A DNA stretch of 64,000 nt from Methylicorpusculum sp. Lineage in GTDB: Bacteria; Pseudomonadota; Gammaproteobacteria; Methylococcales; Methylomonadaceae. This document shows, one piece after another, positions 1 to 10,259 of this stretch (position 1 is the first letter of the stretch; each line of letters starts with the position of its first letter). Where the stretch lies: assembly GCF_030651835.1 (NCBI RefSeq), contig NZ_JAUSBX010000090.1:62001-126000 (forward strand), written 5' to 3'. Made by a program: the position numbers and the translations under genes. Under the pieces are notes generated by a model that made no database searches, was not told the origin of the DNA, and worked only from the letters and a program-made list of their open reading frames with translations.

Positions 1-571
1 CCCGCTGGCCCAATACCGAACAACTCATGGAATGCCGGGTTGAAGCATAGCCATGTAAAAAGCCCAAGCTATTACCCAAGACGCGAATGCCTTGATGGGT
101 GTTGACAGAAGCACCTTCGGAATTAGTGATATCGGCATGGTAACTGCGGGCTGCGTCTTCGCAGGCAATCGCCATATTAATGGCTTGATCGGCAGTGAGT
201 GTCCAAGGATGATAAAGGTCAAGATCCGGGAACTCGGTCGCTAACCAACTAGGCTCGGGCAATCCGGCATAAGCATCTTCATTGGCATAGCGCGCAAAAC
301 TTAACGCGGCGGTGACGGTTTCCTTGATCGAGGTTTCGGACAAATCGTTGGTGCTGGCCGAACCCTTGCGCTGCCCGATGTAAACCGTAACACCCAGACC
401 TTGATCACAATGGTGTTCTATGGTTTCCACATCGCCCATGCGCGCCGTTACGGATAGACCATTTTCAATGCTTAAACCGGCTTCGGCAGCACTGGCGCCC
501 TGTTCTTTCGCTTCGTCCAATAACAATTGAACCAGCGCGGTTAATCGATTGATTTCGTCTTGATTTTGCAA
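1..571 (-). CDS. pmbA: PmbA/TldE metallopeptidase subunit, partial (C-terminus off the window)
   Basis: The N-terminal ~190 residues of PmbA (TldE), partner of TldD in the heterodimeric peptidase that trims microcin B17 precursor and CcdA in E. coli. Reading from a TTG start at 571 gives QNQDEINRLTALVQLLLDE, then a continuous PmbA-like frame with RKGSASTNDLSETSI and the conserved YANEDAYAGLP stretch. No ATG lies near the start. The TTG is preceded by AGGGAA at a suitable distance, so I chose it. The gene is cut by the left edge. tldD ends 41 bases upstream on the same strand, so the two subunits are probably co-transcribed. Confidence 0.88.
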   Translation of the reverse strand, partial: MQNQDEINRLTALVQLLLDEAKEQGASAAEAGLSIENGLSVTARMGDVETIEHHCDQGLGVTVYIGQRKGSASTNDLSETSIKETVTAALSFARYANEDAYAGLPEPSWLATEFPDLDLYHPWTLTADQAINMAIACEDAARSYHADITNSEGASVNTHQGIRVLGNSLGFLHGYASTRHSMSCSVLGQR

Positions 572-612
572 AGTGATTCCCTATTGATTATTTAGGTGAG
601 TGACAATCGTCA

Positions 613-2052
613 TCAAATACTGGTTCCGCCTACCGTCAAGCCATCGATTTTGAGCGTAGGCTGACCTACGCCAACCGGCACGCTTTGACCATCTTTTCCG
701 CAGGTGCCCACGCCGCTGTCCAATTGCAGGTCATTACCGACCATCGACACGCGGGTCAGCACGTCCGGACCGTTGCCAATCAGCGTCGCGCCTTTGACGG
801 GTCGGGTCAGCTTGCCATTTTCAATCAAATAGGCTTCGCTGGCCGAGAAGACAAATTTTCCTGACGTGATATCGACCTGACCGCCGCCAAAATTCTTTGC
901 ATACAAACCTTTTTCAACCGAGCGAATGATTTCTTCGGCATCATGAGCGCCCGGCAACATATAGGTGTTGGTCATGCGGGGCATCGGCAAATGCGCATAA
1001 GACTCACGGCGCCCGTTTCCGGTTGGACTGACGCCCATCAACCGGGCGTTGAGCTTATCCTGCATATAACCTTTGAGGATGCCGTTTTCGATCAAAACGG
1101 TATTTTCGGTAGGTGTACCTTCGTCATCAATCGACAATGACCCCCTGCGTCCAGGCAGCGTGCCGTCATCCACAACGGTACATAAACTGGAACCCACCCG
1201 CTCACCGACCCTACCGCTGAACGCGGAGGTGCCTTTTCTATTAAAATCACCTTCAAGTCCGTGCCCTATCGCTTCATGCAGCAAGATACCGGGCCAACCG
1301 GAACCTAAGACCACGGTCATATTGCCGGCCGGCGCTTCAACGGCTTCAAGATTAACCAAAGCCAATCTGACGGCTTCCTTTCCATAGTCCAGCGCTTTGT
1401 CTTCATCGAAAAACATTGTGTAATCACACCGTCCGCCACCGCCCATACTGCCCTGTTCACGTCTTCCGTTCTGTACCACGATCACGGTTACATTCATTCT
1501 GACCAGAGGGCGGATATCGGCAGTCAACTGGCCGTCCTGACTGGCCACCAAAATGCTGTCATGCGCGCCGATCAGGCTGATGATAACTTCTTCAATCCGG
1601 CTGTCGAGCTTTCGGGTTTCACTGTCCACTTTGCGCAGCAAATCGACTTTCTGTTGATCCGCCAGCGATTTAAGCGGGTTGGATGTACCGTAATAAGGCT
1701 GGGAATAACTGGGCTTAAACAGCGCCGAGCGCGCTTCCTGACCTTGTCGGACAATCGCTTTGACATTATTGGCCGCTTCCAGCAGTACCGGCAATTCAAT
1801 CCTGTCACTGTAGGCAAATCCGGTTTTCTCACCGGCAACCGCCCTGACGCCTGCGCCTTTTTCAATACTATGACTGCCTTCCTTGATAATCCCGCTCTCC
1901 ATAACCCAGGATTCAAAATGGCTGGACTGAAAATAGATATCGGCGGCATCCACCTGCGCACTGAGCAAGCTATTCATAATTTTTTCGATATCGCTGTCTT
2001 GCAAACCTGTGGGCGCGAGTATCGATTGTCTGGCTTGAGTAAGTCTGTCCAT
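613..2052 (-). CDS. tldD: Metalloprotease TldD
   Basis: Full-length TldD (479 aa, normal for the family), the zinc-bearing catalytic subunit of the TldD/TldE peptidase. The signature is the HExxxH motif within [13 protein letters not shown] (H259, E260, H264); the glycine-rich C-terminus ([21 protein letters not shown]) is also typical. It lies just upstream of pmbA on the same strand. In E. coli tldD likewise follows yhdP. Here a lipoprotein gene and a nitrilase-family gene are inserted between yhdP and tldD. Cytosolic, no signal peptide. Confidence 0.97.
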   Translation of the reverse strand: MDRLTQARQSILAPTGLQDSDIEKIMNSLLSAQVDAADIYFQSSHFESWVMESGIIKEGSHSIEKGAGVRAVAGEKTGFAYSDRIELPVLLEAANNVKAIVRQGQEARSALFKPSYSQPYYGTSNPLKSLADQQKVDLLRKVDSETRKLDSRIEEVIISLIGAHDSILVASQDGQLTADIRPLVRMNVTVIVVQNGRREQGSMGGGGRCDYTMFFDEDKALDYGKEAVRLALVNLEAVEAPAGNMTVVLGSGWPGILLHEAIGHGLEGDFNRKGTSAFSGRVGERVGSSLCTVVDDGTLPGRRGSLSIDDEGTPTENTVLIENGILKGYMQDKLNARLMGVSPTGNGRRESYAHLPMPRMTNTYMLPGAHDAEEIIRSVEKGLYAKNFGGGQVDITSGKFVFSASEAYLIENGKLTRPVKGATLIGNGPDVLTRVSMVGNDLQLDSGVGTCGKDGQSVPVGVGQPTLKIDGLTVGGTSI

Positions 2053-2183
2053 ATGCTTTAGTTGGTTTGATTATGGGTTGTTTGATTTATTCTGATAAAA
2101 ATGATGGGAAGTTAGGGCAATAGCCTAAAAGCAAATAACCCATCTCCGCGATAAAAATCAGTCTATCGCTCTATAGTGATCCG

Positions 2184-2858
2184 TCAATTGAAAAGACCCG
2201 GCACGCTGAGCGTTCCGTCTTTTCCGTCAACTTCTTCATAGACGCCATCACGCAACACTTTAAACAAGGTTTCCAATAAACGGTCCGGACCGTCTTTTAA
2301 TTCGTCATCCCTATCCGGCTTATCATCCGGTTTGCCGAACGTTTTTTCGCTATCCTTATCCTCTACAATTTTCGCGGTAATTTCAGTGAGCTGCCCGGCC
2401 TCTCTTAACTGCAGCGAATAAATACGCTCCTCGTAATTATCCGCCGACAAAAATCCTGACAAAAAACCTTTTTGGTTGGGGTTATCCGGGTCATAACTGA
2501 CGTAGATATAGCCTTCATCACGGTTTTTATCGGTAATCTCGATCTCCTGCTGATTTAAAACCAGACCTAAAATAAACCAGGATTGATCAAAAGATTCATT
2601 GATTACCAGCGTTGAGGCAAGGCCGCTGGTTTCCAGCTTGACTTTATCGCCCAGCCCTTTTTTTATTGAGGCGGAAGTGGCAACCGGATCTATCTTCTCG
2701 ACGGGATGTTCCGGCTTGACTACAGTCAGCTCGGGAGGACGCTCGAGAATTTCGGTGTTTCTGTATTTTGATTCAGGCTCCGCACAAGAGATCAAGGCAG
2801 CGGCATGAAATCCTGCGAAAACACAATACACGATTTTTTGAATTGAGCGATTCATCAT
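2184..2858 (-). CDS. bamC: Outer-membrane assembly lipoprotein, BamC/NlpB-like
   Basis: A 224-aa lipoprotein: an N-terminal hydrophobic segment ends in the lipobox LISC (Cys at about residue 25), followed by the YRNTEILERPPEL tract that resembles the unstructured BamC N-terminus. Residues ~75-150 fit one BamC helix-grip domain (SFDQSWFILGLVL, YIYVSYDPDN, YSLQLREAGQLTEITAKI). BamC is an accessory lipoprotein of the BAM complex. In enterics it follows dapA; here it sits between a nitrilase-family gene and tldD, so the symbol rests on sequence impression rather than synteny. The C-terminus has a D/K-rich linker and a short second domain, making the protein shorter than E. coli BamC. Confidence 0.68.
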   Translation of the reverse strand: MMNRSIQKIVYCVFAGFHAAALISCAEPESKYRNTEILERPPELTVVKPEHPVEKIDPVATSASIKKGLGDKVKLETSGLASTLVINESFDQSWFILGLVLNQQEIEITDKNRDEGYIYVSYDPDNPNQKGFLSGFLSADNYEERIYSLQLREAGQLTEITAKIVEDKDSEKTFGKPDDKPDRDDELKDGPDRLLETLFKVLRDGVYEEVDGKDGTLSVPGLFN

Positions 2859-2894
2859 ATCAGTTCGGTTGTTAACAAATTCTTTTAGGCTTTA

Positions 2895-3707
2895 TCAGTC
2901 AAAGCGCCGGTGATGCAACACGGGGAAACTTGATCTGACTCTGGCAAGACGTTCATGATCGATATCAGCACAGACAAAGCCGGCCCCGGTTTTGTAACAA
3001 TCCAAAACCAGCCCCCAGGGATCAATGATCATACTGTGCCCATAGGTTTTCCTGCCGTTAATATGAAATCCGCCCTGATTCGGCGCGATGACATAAGATA
3101 AATTTTCTATGGCGCGGGCACGCAAAAGAGTCTCCCAATGCGCTGCACCGGTCTGAGCCGTAAATGCAGAAGGAACCAGCAGTATTTCCGCGCCTAAAGC
3201 CACCAGCTTTCGGTAAAACTCAGGAAATCTCAGATCGTAACAAACCGACAATCCCAACTTACCGAACGGGGTATCGATAACGACCAGCGAATCGCCTTGC
3301 TCAATCGAATTGGATTCACGGTAGACTTCCTCGGTATCGGGAACTGCTACGTCAAACAAGTGCATTTTGTCGTAACGCCCGGCGCGTTCACCCTTGTCGT
3401 TATAAACCAGACTGGAGGCTCTGACTTTATTTTCCTGGTCACCGGCAATGGGAATGGTTCCACCTATCACCCAAATGCCATGCTTCAGAGCCGTTTCAGC
3501 AAGAAAATCCTGGATCGGTCCTGTCCCGTCTTGTTCTTTAACTTTCAGTTTATCCAGTTCGTGCTCGCCCATCAGCGCAAAATTCTCCGGCAAAACGACC
3601 AGTTTTGCTCCGGCATTGACGGCTTCACCTATCAGTCGGCCTGCTTCTGTTAAATTTGAAGAAACACTGGGGCCTGAAGCCATTTGTATGGCTGCGCATT
3701 TGCTCAT
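2895..3707 (-). CDS. Carbon-nitrogen hydrolase, Nit1/deaminated-glutathione amidase type
   Basis: A 270-aa nitrilase-superfamily amidase with the whole catalytic triad visible: E41 (VLPENFALMG), K114 (RYDKMHLFDV) and nucleophile C156 (LSVCYDLRFPEFYR). The ENFALMG and YDKMHLFDV motifs are typical of the Nit1/NIT2 branch, whose members hydrolyse deaminated glutathione (metabolite repair) or omega-amides. Many proteobacteria carry this gene beside tldD and rng, as here. Substrate assignment is by family only. The ATG start is followed directly by the strand SKCAAIQMASG, which fits the fold. Confidence 0.9.
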   Translation of the reverse strand: MSKCAAIQMASGPSVSSNLTEAGRLIGEAVNAGAKLVVLPENFALMGEHELDKLKVKEQDGTGPIQDFLAETALKHGIWVIGGTIPIAGDQENKVRASSLVYNDKGERAGRYDKMHLFDVAVPDTEEVYRESNSIEQGDSLVVIDTPFGKLGLSVCYDLRFPEFYRKLVALGAEILLVPSAFTAQTGAAHWETLLRARAIENLSYVIAPNQGGFHINGRKTYGHSMIIDPWGLVLDCYKTGAGFVCADIDHERLARVRSSFPVLHHRRFD

Positions 3708-3794
3708 TTTTATTCCCTTTTTATTATTTTACAATCAAAGTGCTGGATCATAAGAGGGCAATGTATCTCAGTTAAGACCCTCGGATAGACAAAA

Positions 3795-3819
3795 ATGCAG
3801 GAGTGGACCGTGCCCGCAA
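3795..3819 (+). repeat. REP-like palindromic unit (left member of a pair)
   Basis: The unit starts ATGCAGGAGTGGACCG. Its reverse complement matches the unit at 3993-4017 in most positions, so the two form an inverted pair ~175 bases apart. The GTAGGAGCGGGCC-type core resembles REP sequences of pseudomonads and relatives. Confidence 0.5.
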
Positions 3820-3992
3820 CTTATACCCTTCGTAGATCGAAATTCGGCACAGGGGTGCCCGTCAAAGGACGCCGTAAATACATCCTTATAGGCTCTATAC
3901 CGGCATCCATGCTGGCAAAGCCTTTGCCGAACAACCCGTTGCCTCCTTAGGCACTGCCGAAATTTGAAGTGCGAAAGGTATTAATGGGTTCA

Positions 3993-4017
3993 ATCGCGGG
4001 CATGGCCCGCTCCTACA
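3993..4017 (-). repeat. REP-like palindromic unit (right member of a pair)
   Basis: Contains GCGGGCATGGCCCGC, a near-perfect palindrome, followed by TCCTACA. It is the inverted counterpart of the unit at 3795-3819. Such inverted pairs (BIME-type) form hairpins and are usually intergenic, as here. Confidence 0.55.
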
Positions 4018-4186
4018 AAATATGCTTAACTTTACGTCACTGCTAAACCGGGAGCTTTCATTTTCGGGGGTGGTGAAAGCATCTTCATGATCGTTGGATT
4101 TTATCTATTCTGAAAACCGCTATTGGCTGATGGTAGCAAAGCCGATTCTGTTTGACTCAAAATAGTCGGCTTTTGCACGCTATAAA

Positions 4187-7100
4187 TCACGGCTCCTCTT
4201 CATCGGTAACCCAAGGAAATCCGGTAATGCCCTTCCAGGTTTTTTGAAATAAACCATCGTTTTCGTGGGTAGGGATAACCTCAGGATTCTGCCAGGTGCC
4301 TTTTAACTGATACTCCGAACGGAAAAAAATACCATCCTGGTAATCGTTCGTCATCGCTCCTGCAATCAGTCCGGTAACCCGGCCAAGGATTGTACCAGCA
4401 ATAGGCACGGCATCAGAACTTTTAGGTACCACGCTGACCAGTTGATCCAGTGTTTTGTCGATCAAACTGGTTTTTCCCGTGATCGTGATTTTTGCAGGCA
4501 CGGCATCAACGACCAGATTGTGCGTGTCCGCTATACCCCGGTTCAGATTGATTCGGCCTTTGATGCTGTTGAACATCAAACCTTCTTTGTACACATCGCG
4601 AAAATCCAGCTGTAAGCGCTTAACCCATTGGGAAAAGGCCAATATCCCCAATACCCGGCCTAATCCAGGTTCAATGCTCAATAAACGGCCGTCTCGCCAT
4701 TTAACATCGACATAACCGTTTATACCGGCCAGATTAAATTGGTGCGGCCCTCCTTCCCAATTCAAGGCGAAATCATCAAAGACCTTTCCGCCTCGCATAT
4801 CTTTATAAAGGCCCAGCTTTCTCAGCAACGGACCAAGCTTTTCGCTTTTTAAAAACCCCTTCACTTGTGTCTGGGTCTGGTTACCCTTAATTTTCCAGCT
4901 ACCGGTCAGACTCAATTCATGCCGCTGACTCGTCAGCTCAACCTTATTGAAATAAACACCGTCCTCGGTTCGCTTTGATGACAGTGCGAGCTGACCCAGA
5001 TCAACCGTGTTCCAGAGGATTTTTTTACTGTTGATGTCAAATAATGGCAAAACAGGATTAGCCTGCGATTGCCCTCCGTCCAAGTGGAACTGATTGACGC
5101 CGTGAAGATCGATAAAATCCATATCCAGAGTAATTTTGTCATTGCCCGACCAATCCAACGGCATTTTAAAATCGCCTTTAGCAATAGCTGCGGTAATGGA
5201 GCCTACCCAATAAGATTCTGTTCTCTTTAACTTCAGATACACTGCACCCAGATCGTTCTGATTACTGATCAAGTGCTGCGTATGCACTTCGAATTCATCA
5301 ATAAAATCGGGACTGACACCCCCTTTTACCGGACCGCTATTCAACCAGCCTTTAACATCCAGCCGTTCACTATTGACTTCAAAACGGACCCGTTGCTCTT
5401 CCGGAGCAACTGCTTTCCCCTCTCCAATTAAAAAATGTCCGGCATACAGCTGTTTTTGCGGTACATCAATTTTGAGTGCGGCTTTAAGAGTATTGCCGTA
5501 GGTCAAGCCGATTGGAAGAAATTGTTCATCACCCAGATCAAAATTCAATACCAGATTTTTTTTCTGTTGCTTGGTTTTAGCCATATTTTCAGGCAAATCA
5601 ATATTCATCCCGATCAGATCGGTAGTGATGATTAATTCAGGCGGTTGATTTTGAGCCGACGGCAAACGCAGTTGCAGGCGGTAATCTGAACTGCCTTCGG
5701 CTACCGCCCAGAAAGGCATGTCAAATTGTTTCCTGAGCGCATCAATACCGGCATGACCATTGACGTATATATCGGTCTGTTCCGGTTTGGTGTCGATATC
5801 CAGCTTAATGGGATTACCCAATGTCGAGGCCGTAATACCCTTGCCGTAAACTCCCATCTGATCGAAGCGAAGAGCGCCTTTAATCTGCGTGACCGGAAGA
5901 TCAAAAGCATGCACTCTAAGTGAGGCATTCTCCAGACTTGCATCGCCGTTGACAGACAACGGAGCCACATCATCCAGAGGAATTTTGAGATCAAGATTGA
6001 CCTGACTGCTTCCTTTTGGCGTAATCGCCGACAGCAAGGAATTGGCGGTTGACTTGAGCGGCGTCGCTTTTAAATAGGCCATGATACCGGCCATTTCACC
6101 TTGGGCTTTTCCTTTGATAAGCACGTGCTGACTGGTTTCTAACGAGGGGATGGTGACCAGGGCTTCATTGATTTTACAAGCCAATGACTGGGCAGAATGA
6201 ATATCGACCGTCAAACCCTCACCCAAAAACTCGACCTGAGCATCGAGTTTTGTCAGATGAGGCCAATCAGCGCTGTATTCCAGCTCACCGTCTGCAACAT
6301 CGAAAAGCACCTGAAATACACCTTGCCCTTTATTAAAAGGGTAATCATCCAGCCTTCCGTGAATCGATAGCCCGCCACGAGGAACGTTACCTGCAACAAA
6401 CGCATGGTCCAACCATGCCAAAGCACCCGGATTCATGATGCCGACCGGATAATATTGACTGGCAGTTCGGGCATCGGCAATAGAAAAATCGCCATGTAAA
6501 TCAAGAAATGGTGAATCCCCGTTTTTGGGAATGGTCAGCTTCACGCGGCTTAGGGTCTTGATGGACGGAGAATCCAGAACAAGATCAGCGGTGCTTATTT
6601 TCCAGTCGTCTTTTGTTTGACGCCAAAAAACCCGACCTTTAAAGCGCTGCAAAGCCAAATGGTTACGAAACAGTTCCGATGCTGAAACATCGAGATTTTC
6701 CGCATCCACTGTCAGTTGGCCTTGATCGGCATTACCTTTTACATAACCGGACAAGCCCTGCAACCCAGGCAATGGCGCCTTTTCGGCCAGCCCCAAGTTT
6801 CTGAACTTACCCTCGACGGTAAAAGCCTGAGTGTCGATATCGGCGGCCAGCTTAAAATCCAGCAACTGGCCGGTCATACTCGGCAGGCCCGCATCCCCTG
6901 CTTTGGCTTCCGGCATCAACTTGAGCAACATTGAAAGAGGTTCCAGATCCATTTTTTTTACCGCCAATGAAACCCGTTGAGCAGATCCTTGCGAATCATT
7001 CTGCACGGCCAGGCTGAATTGTCCGGGAGACCAAATCGACTCTCTGGTCTCAATGAGTAAATCATTGACATCCAGCTGCCAACGTTCAGGACTTTGCTGC

Positions 7101-8005
7101 CTCCAGCGAAACCGGGTCTCTAATTTTTCCAAAGCCAGCGGCGCCTTTGAGGATTGCGTCTTGACGGACAGTTTTTTGACGACCCCTTCGCCTTGAACTT
7201 GCTGTAATTGCGACTGTTGCCAGTTCATCCAAACCCTGAAGTCGGCAAGGCCCGAGTTAATCAACAATTTAGAAGGCATCTCTCCTGTCAAAAATTGCGC
7301 CAGCTGCACATCATTACCTTCCAGAAAAACCTGTCCGGTCATCTGGCCGGGTTCAAAGAAATTCCCCTCAAAAACCATTGAGAGCCGCAATGAACGCCCC
7401 AATTTGTCGGGAAGATCCAGCAACATGTGCATGCTATGCCGGCCATCAACCGTATCGTTTTTAATGACCAAATCGACCTGATCAAACTGCACAGGCTTAG
7501 CTTTAAGCTGCTCATTCTGCCAAGTAATACGGCTATGTAATAATTCAAATTTACTGCCTTGCAGTAACCAAAGTGGCTTTTCATCCCCGGCCCCGGCTTT
7601 GAGCCCGGCAATCGCAAAACTGCCATCGGCCTTGCGCTTTGCAGTCAGCTCGGCGCCCACCAGTGTCAACCAGGAAGATGACCACAATTGCCGGGTCAGA
7701 GCCAAATCCCAGAGATTGATACTCAGCCTTATTTCATCCAGTTTTATTGCAGCTTTTGGCGAGTTGTTATCACTGGGTATGTCAATCTCTTGCAACTTAA
7801 CTACGGCGGTAAAGCGATGCATTCCGGCGCTGAGCTTGCCGATTCTGACCGGTGTATCAATTAACGCGCTGACTTCCTTTTCCAATACCGCTTTATAACG
7901 CTCGACACCGGTCATCAAGATTCGAATTCCCGTCAAACCTAATGCTGCTGTCAATAGAGACCAGAAAATGAGGTGCCGTGTCGCACGCGTAATATGATGA
8001 ATCAC
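4187..8005 (-). CDS. yhdP: YhdP family AsmA-like envelope lipid-transport protein
   Basis: A 1272-aa giant of the YhdP family (TIGR02099, DUF3971/AsmA-like). One N-terminal membrane anchor (residues ~11-32, LIFWSLLTAALGLTGIRIL) precedes the chorein-like N-terminal region (VRIGKLSAGMHRFTAVVKLQEIDI). A very long beta-rich periplasmic body follows, ending in an AsmA-type C-terminal part (DTHNLVVDAVPAKITITGKTS). Known members bridge inner and outer membrane and move phospholipids. The start is GTG at 8005. It lies downstream of rng, as in E. coli (maf-rng-yhdP-tldD). Confidence 0.95.
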   Translation of the reverse strand: MIHHITRATRHLIFWSLLTAALGLTGIRILMTGVERYKAVLEKEVSALIDTPVRIGKLSAGMHRFTAVVKLQEIDIPSDNNSPKAAIKLDEIRLSINLWDLALTRQLWSSSWLTLVGAELTAKRKADGSFAIAGLKAGAGDEKPLWLLQGSKFELLHSRITWQNEQLKAKPVQFDQVDLVIKNDTVDGRHSMHMLLDLPDKLGRSLRLSMVFEGNFFEPGQMTGQVFLEGNDVQLAQFLTGEMPSKLLINSGLADFRVWMNWQQSQLQQVQGEGVVKKLSVKTQSSKAPLALEKLETRFRWRQQSPERWQLDVNDLLIETRESIWSPGQFSLAVQNDSQGSAQRVSLAVKKMDLEPLSMLLKLMPEAKAGDAGLPSMTGQLLDFKLAADIDTQAFTVEGKFRNLGLAEKAPLPGLQGLSGYVKGNADQGQLTVDAENLDVSASELFRNHLALQRFKGRVFWRQTKDDWKISTADLVLDSPSIKTLSRVKLTIPKNGDSPFLDLHGDFSIADARTASQYYPVGIMNPGALAWLDHAFVAGNVPRGGLSIHGRLDDYPFNKGQGVFQVLFDVADGELEYSADWPHLTKLDAQVEFLGEGLTVDIHSAQSLACKINEALVTIPSLETSQHVLIKGKAQGEMAGIMAYLKATPLKSTANSLLSAITPKGSSQVNLDLKIPLDDVAPLSVNGDASLENASLRVHAFDLPVTQIKGALRFDQMGVYGKGITASTLGNPIKLDIDTKPEQTDIYVNGHAGIDALRKQFDMPFWAVAEGSSDYRLQLRLPSAQNQPPELIITTDLIGMNIDLPENMAKTKQQKKNLVLNFDLGDEQFLPIGLTYGNTLKAALKIDVPQKQLYAGHFLIGEGKAVAPEEQRVRFEVNSERLDVKGWLNSGPVKGGVSPDFIDEFEVHTQHLISNQNDLGAVYLKLKRTESYWVGSITAAIAKGDFKMPLDWSGNDKITLDMDFIDLHGVNQFHLDGGQSQANPVLPLFDINSKKILWNTVDLGQLALSSKRTEDGVYFNKVELTSQRHELSLTGSWKIKGNQTQTQVKGFLKSEKLGPLLRKLGLYKDMRGGKVFDDFALNWEGGPHQFNLAGINGYVDVKWRDGRLLSIEPGLGRVLGILAFSQWVKRLQLDFRDVYKEGLMFNSIKGRINLNRGIADTHNLVVDAVPAKITITGKTSLIDKTLDQLVSVVPKSSDAVPIAGTILGRVTGLIAGAMTNDYQDGIFFRSEYQLKGTWQNPEVIPTHENDGLFQKTWKGITGFPWVTDEEEP

Positions 8006-8232
8006 TGATTTAAATCCACTGGGTGCCGCTCATATAGTCGATGGCACGAGGAATCTCCAATGCTTTGGCATGATCGTTAAAAAATATGCATTCGTATGTC
8101 GTAATGGTTGAACCGGAAAGCAGGCAAGCGGGATTGAGTTAGAGGCCGCTGCTCATTTTTGGATAATCCGCTCGCTGGCACTGGCCATGCGATCAGTCCA
8201 TAGGGCAAAGCTGGCCAAACAAAGCCATGTTA

Positions 8233-9687
8233 CTAAAGCAGCACCACATCATATTGTTCCTGATTGTATTGCGCTTCCGCCCTGAATTTAATACGAACGC
8301 CTAGAAACATTTCCAGTTCGGCAAGCATGTCAGCTTCTTCATCCAACAGCATCTCTACCACTTCGTTAGAAGCCAGAACCATTAATTTCTGGACATTATA
8401 TTGCCTGACTTCACGAATAATCTCCCGGAAAATTTCCAGACAGACCGATTCCGCCGTTTTAAGAACTCCCCGTCCACCGCAGGCCGAACAAGGTTCGCAT
8501 AATATATGCTCCAGGCTTTCCCGGGTTCTTTTACGGGTCATTTCGACAAGACCCAAAGCGGATACTTCCGTGATTTTGGTTTTGGCATGGTCTTTTTCCA
8601 AATGCCGCTCCAATGCCTGTAAGACCTGTTCCTTGTGATCTTTACTCTGCATATCGATAAAATCGATAATGATGATACCGCCCAGGTTACGTAACCTCAA
8701 CTGACGGCAAATCGCCTGAGCCGCCTCAAGATTGGTCTTGAATATCGTTTCTTCCAGATTGCGCCCACCGACATAGCTGCCGGTATTGACATCCACCGTG
8801 GTCATTGCTTCGGTTTGATCGAAGACCAGATGCCCGCCGGATTTTAATTTTACTTTACGATCCAGCGCGCGCTGTATCTCGTCTTCAACATTGTAGATAT
8901 CAAAAACCGGGCATTCTCCGGTGTAATGCTCTATGACACCAACAATATCAGGCACAAAGACTTCTGCAAATTCGATGAGCTTATGATAAGTTTCTCTAGA
9001 ATCTACCCGGACGCGTTCAATACCTTCCTTGTAAAGATCACGCAGCGTTCTGACACTGAGCGGCAAATCTTTATGAATAAACTGCCTGGGAGTGGCCTGC
9101 TCAATTTTTGCGGATATTGATTCCCATAACTTCAAAAGAAAAGTCATATCGGACATCAGAATAGGTTCATCTACACATTCGGCAGCCGTTCTGGCAATAA
9201 ATCCGCCACACTGATTCTTCTCTCGAAAAGCCTCAAGACACGTCCTAAGCCTTGCTCTTTCTTTTTCGCATTCTATCCGCTGAGACACACCGCTATTATG
9301 CGTATAGGGCATATAGACCTGATAGCGGGAAGGGATGGATATTTCTGTCGTTAGCCGGGCACCTTTGCTGCCAATCGGGTCTTTTGTCACCTGGACAACG
9401 ACATGCTGACCCTCATGCAGATAGTGCTCGATATTGGCTGAACCTTTTTTTTCCAGGTCCTTGGTGCATAAATCGGAAAGATGGAGAAATGCTGCTCTCG
9501 GTAAACCAATATCAATAAAAGCCGCTTGCATGCCGGGCAGCACCCGGCAAACCTCTCCCTTATAGATATTGCCTACCAATCCTCGCTGCTTGGTCCTTTC
9601 AATGACCAGCTCCTGCAGGACGCCATTTTCAATAACGGCCACTCGTGTTTCAGGCGGCGTCACGTTAATCAGAATTTCTTCACTCAT
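8233..9687 (-). CDS. rng: Ribonuclease G
   Basis: A 484-aa RNase E/G family endonuclease. It has an S1 RNA-binding domain near residues 35-130 (GNIYKGEVCRVLPGMQAAFIDIG), the catalytic DNase-I-like region with metal-binding Asp residues (TTVDVNTGSYVGGRN and IIIDFIDM), and the zinc-link cysteines CEPCSACGGRG. The length matches RNase G and excludes RNase E, which has a long C-terminal scaffold. It matures 16S rRNA 5' ends and turns over some mRNAs. The start codon overlaps the maf stop by four bases, indicating translational coupling. Confidence 0.97.
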   Translation of the reverse strand: MSEEILINVTPPETRVAVIENGVLQELVIERTKQRGLVGNIYKGEVCRVLPGMQAAFIDIGLPRAAFLHLSDLCTKDLEKKGSANIEHYLHEGQHVVVQVTKDPIGSKGARLTTEISIPSRYQVYMPYTHNSGVSQRIECEKERARLRTCLEAFREKNQCGGFIARTAAECVDEPILMSDMTFLLKLWESISAKIEQATPRQFIHKDLPLSVRTLRDLYKEGIERVRVDSRETYHKLIEFAEVFVPDIVGVIEHYTGECPVFDIYNVEDEIQRALDRKVKLKSGGHLVFDQTEAMTTVDVNTGSYVGGRNLEETIFKTNLEAAQAICRQLRLRNLGGIIIIDFIDMQSKDHKEQVLQALERHLEKDHAKTKITEVSALGLVEMTRKRTRESLEHILCEPCSACGGRGVLKTAESVCLEIFREIIREVRQYNVQKLMVLASNEVVEMLLDEEADMLAELEMFLGVRIKFRAEAQYNQEQYDVVLL

Positions 9688-10259
9688 CTTAAAATTTCAA
9701 TTCCTTGTTTCGCCAGTAACTCGGCTGTTTCATAGAGAGGCAAACCCACTACGCCGGAAAAACTGCCGTTGATTGTCTTGACAAAAATACTGGCTAATCC
9801 CTGAATGGCATAAGCACCGGCCTTATCATCAGGCTCACCGGTTTCCCAGTATGCCACTATTTCAGCCTCACTGAGTTGTCGAAAAGTGACTTCGGTAATA
9901 CTGACAGCTTCTTCATGCTGCCTGCCCCTCAACGAAATTGCAGAGAAAACATGATGAGTTGTCCCGGACAACTGCCGCAACATTGACAAGCCCTGATCCC
10001 GATTAAGCGGCTTACCCAGAATGCTGCCGTTCAGAATCACCGCCGTATCGGCCGCCAGAACAGGTTTAGAAACACCGGTAATGGCAGCGCACGCGGCCGA
10101 CTTTTCAGCCGCAACACGCTGAACATAAACAAGAGGCGGCTCGGCCATTTTGGGCGTCTCGTCAATATCCACAGGACATACCTCGTAACGGACACCAATC
10201 TGGTCCAATAATTCCCGGCGTCTAGGTGAGGCTGATGCCAATATGATGTGAGCCGTCAT
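9684..10259 (-). CDS. maf: Maf-type nucleoside triphosphate pyrophosphatase (YhdE type)
   Basis: A 191-aa Maf protein opening with the signature IILASASPRRRELL. It also has DIDETP, the AADTAVILNGSILGKP stretch and the DKAGAYAIQGLASIFV motif. Maf enzymes of the YhdE branch hydrolyse dTTP/UTP and are linked to septum control and house-cleaning. It overlaps rng by four bases and rlmH by four bases, so the three genes are one transcription unit. Confidence 0.95.
   Translation of the reverse strand: MTAHIILASASPRRRELLDQIGVRYEVCPVDIDETPKMAEPPLVYVQRVAAEKSAACAAITGVSKPVLAADTAVILNGSILGKPLNRDQGLSMLRQLSGTTHHVFSAISLRGRQHEEAVSITEVTFRQLSEAEIVAYWETGEPDDKAGAYAIQGLASIFVKTINGSFSGVVGLPLYETAELLAKQGIEILR

Larger units (their letters stand above)
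3708..4186. other. Non-coding gap with repeat remnants
   Basis: No credible gene. The stretch holds two REP-like palindromic units facing each other (listed separately at 3795 and 3993). Between them is a segment reading GCCGTAAATACATCCTTATAGG and so on, of the kind I associate with dispersed intergenic repeats in methanotroph genomes. No second copy was found in this window, so that part is an impression only. Confidence 0.5.

Noticed and set aside
25-222. Short minus-strand frame inside the partial pmbA
   Set aside because: The PmbA-like frame covers the same bases with clear family residues; this one is a shadow.
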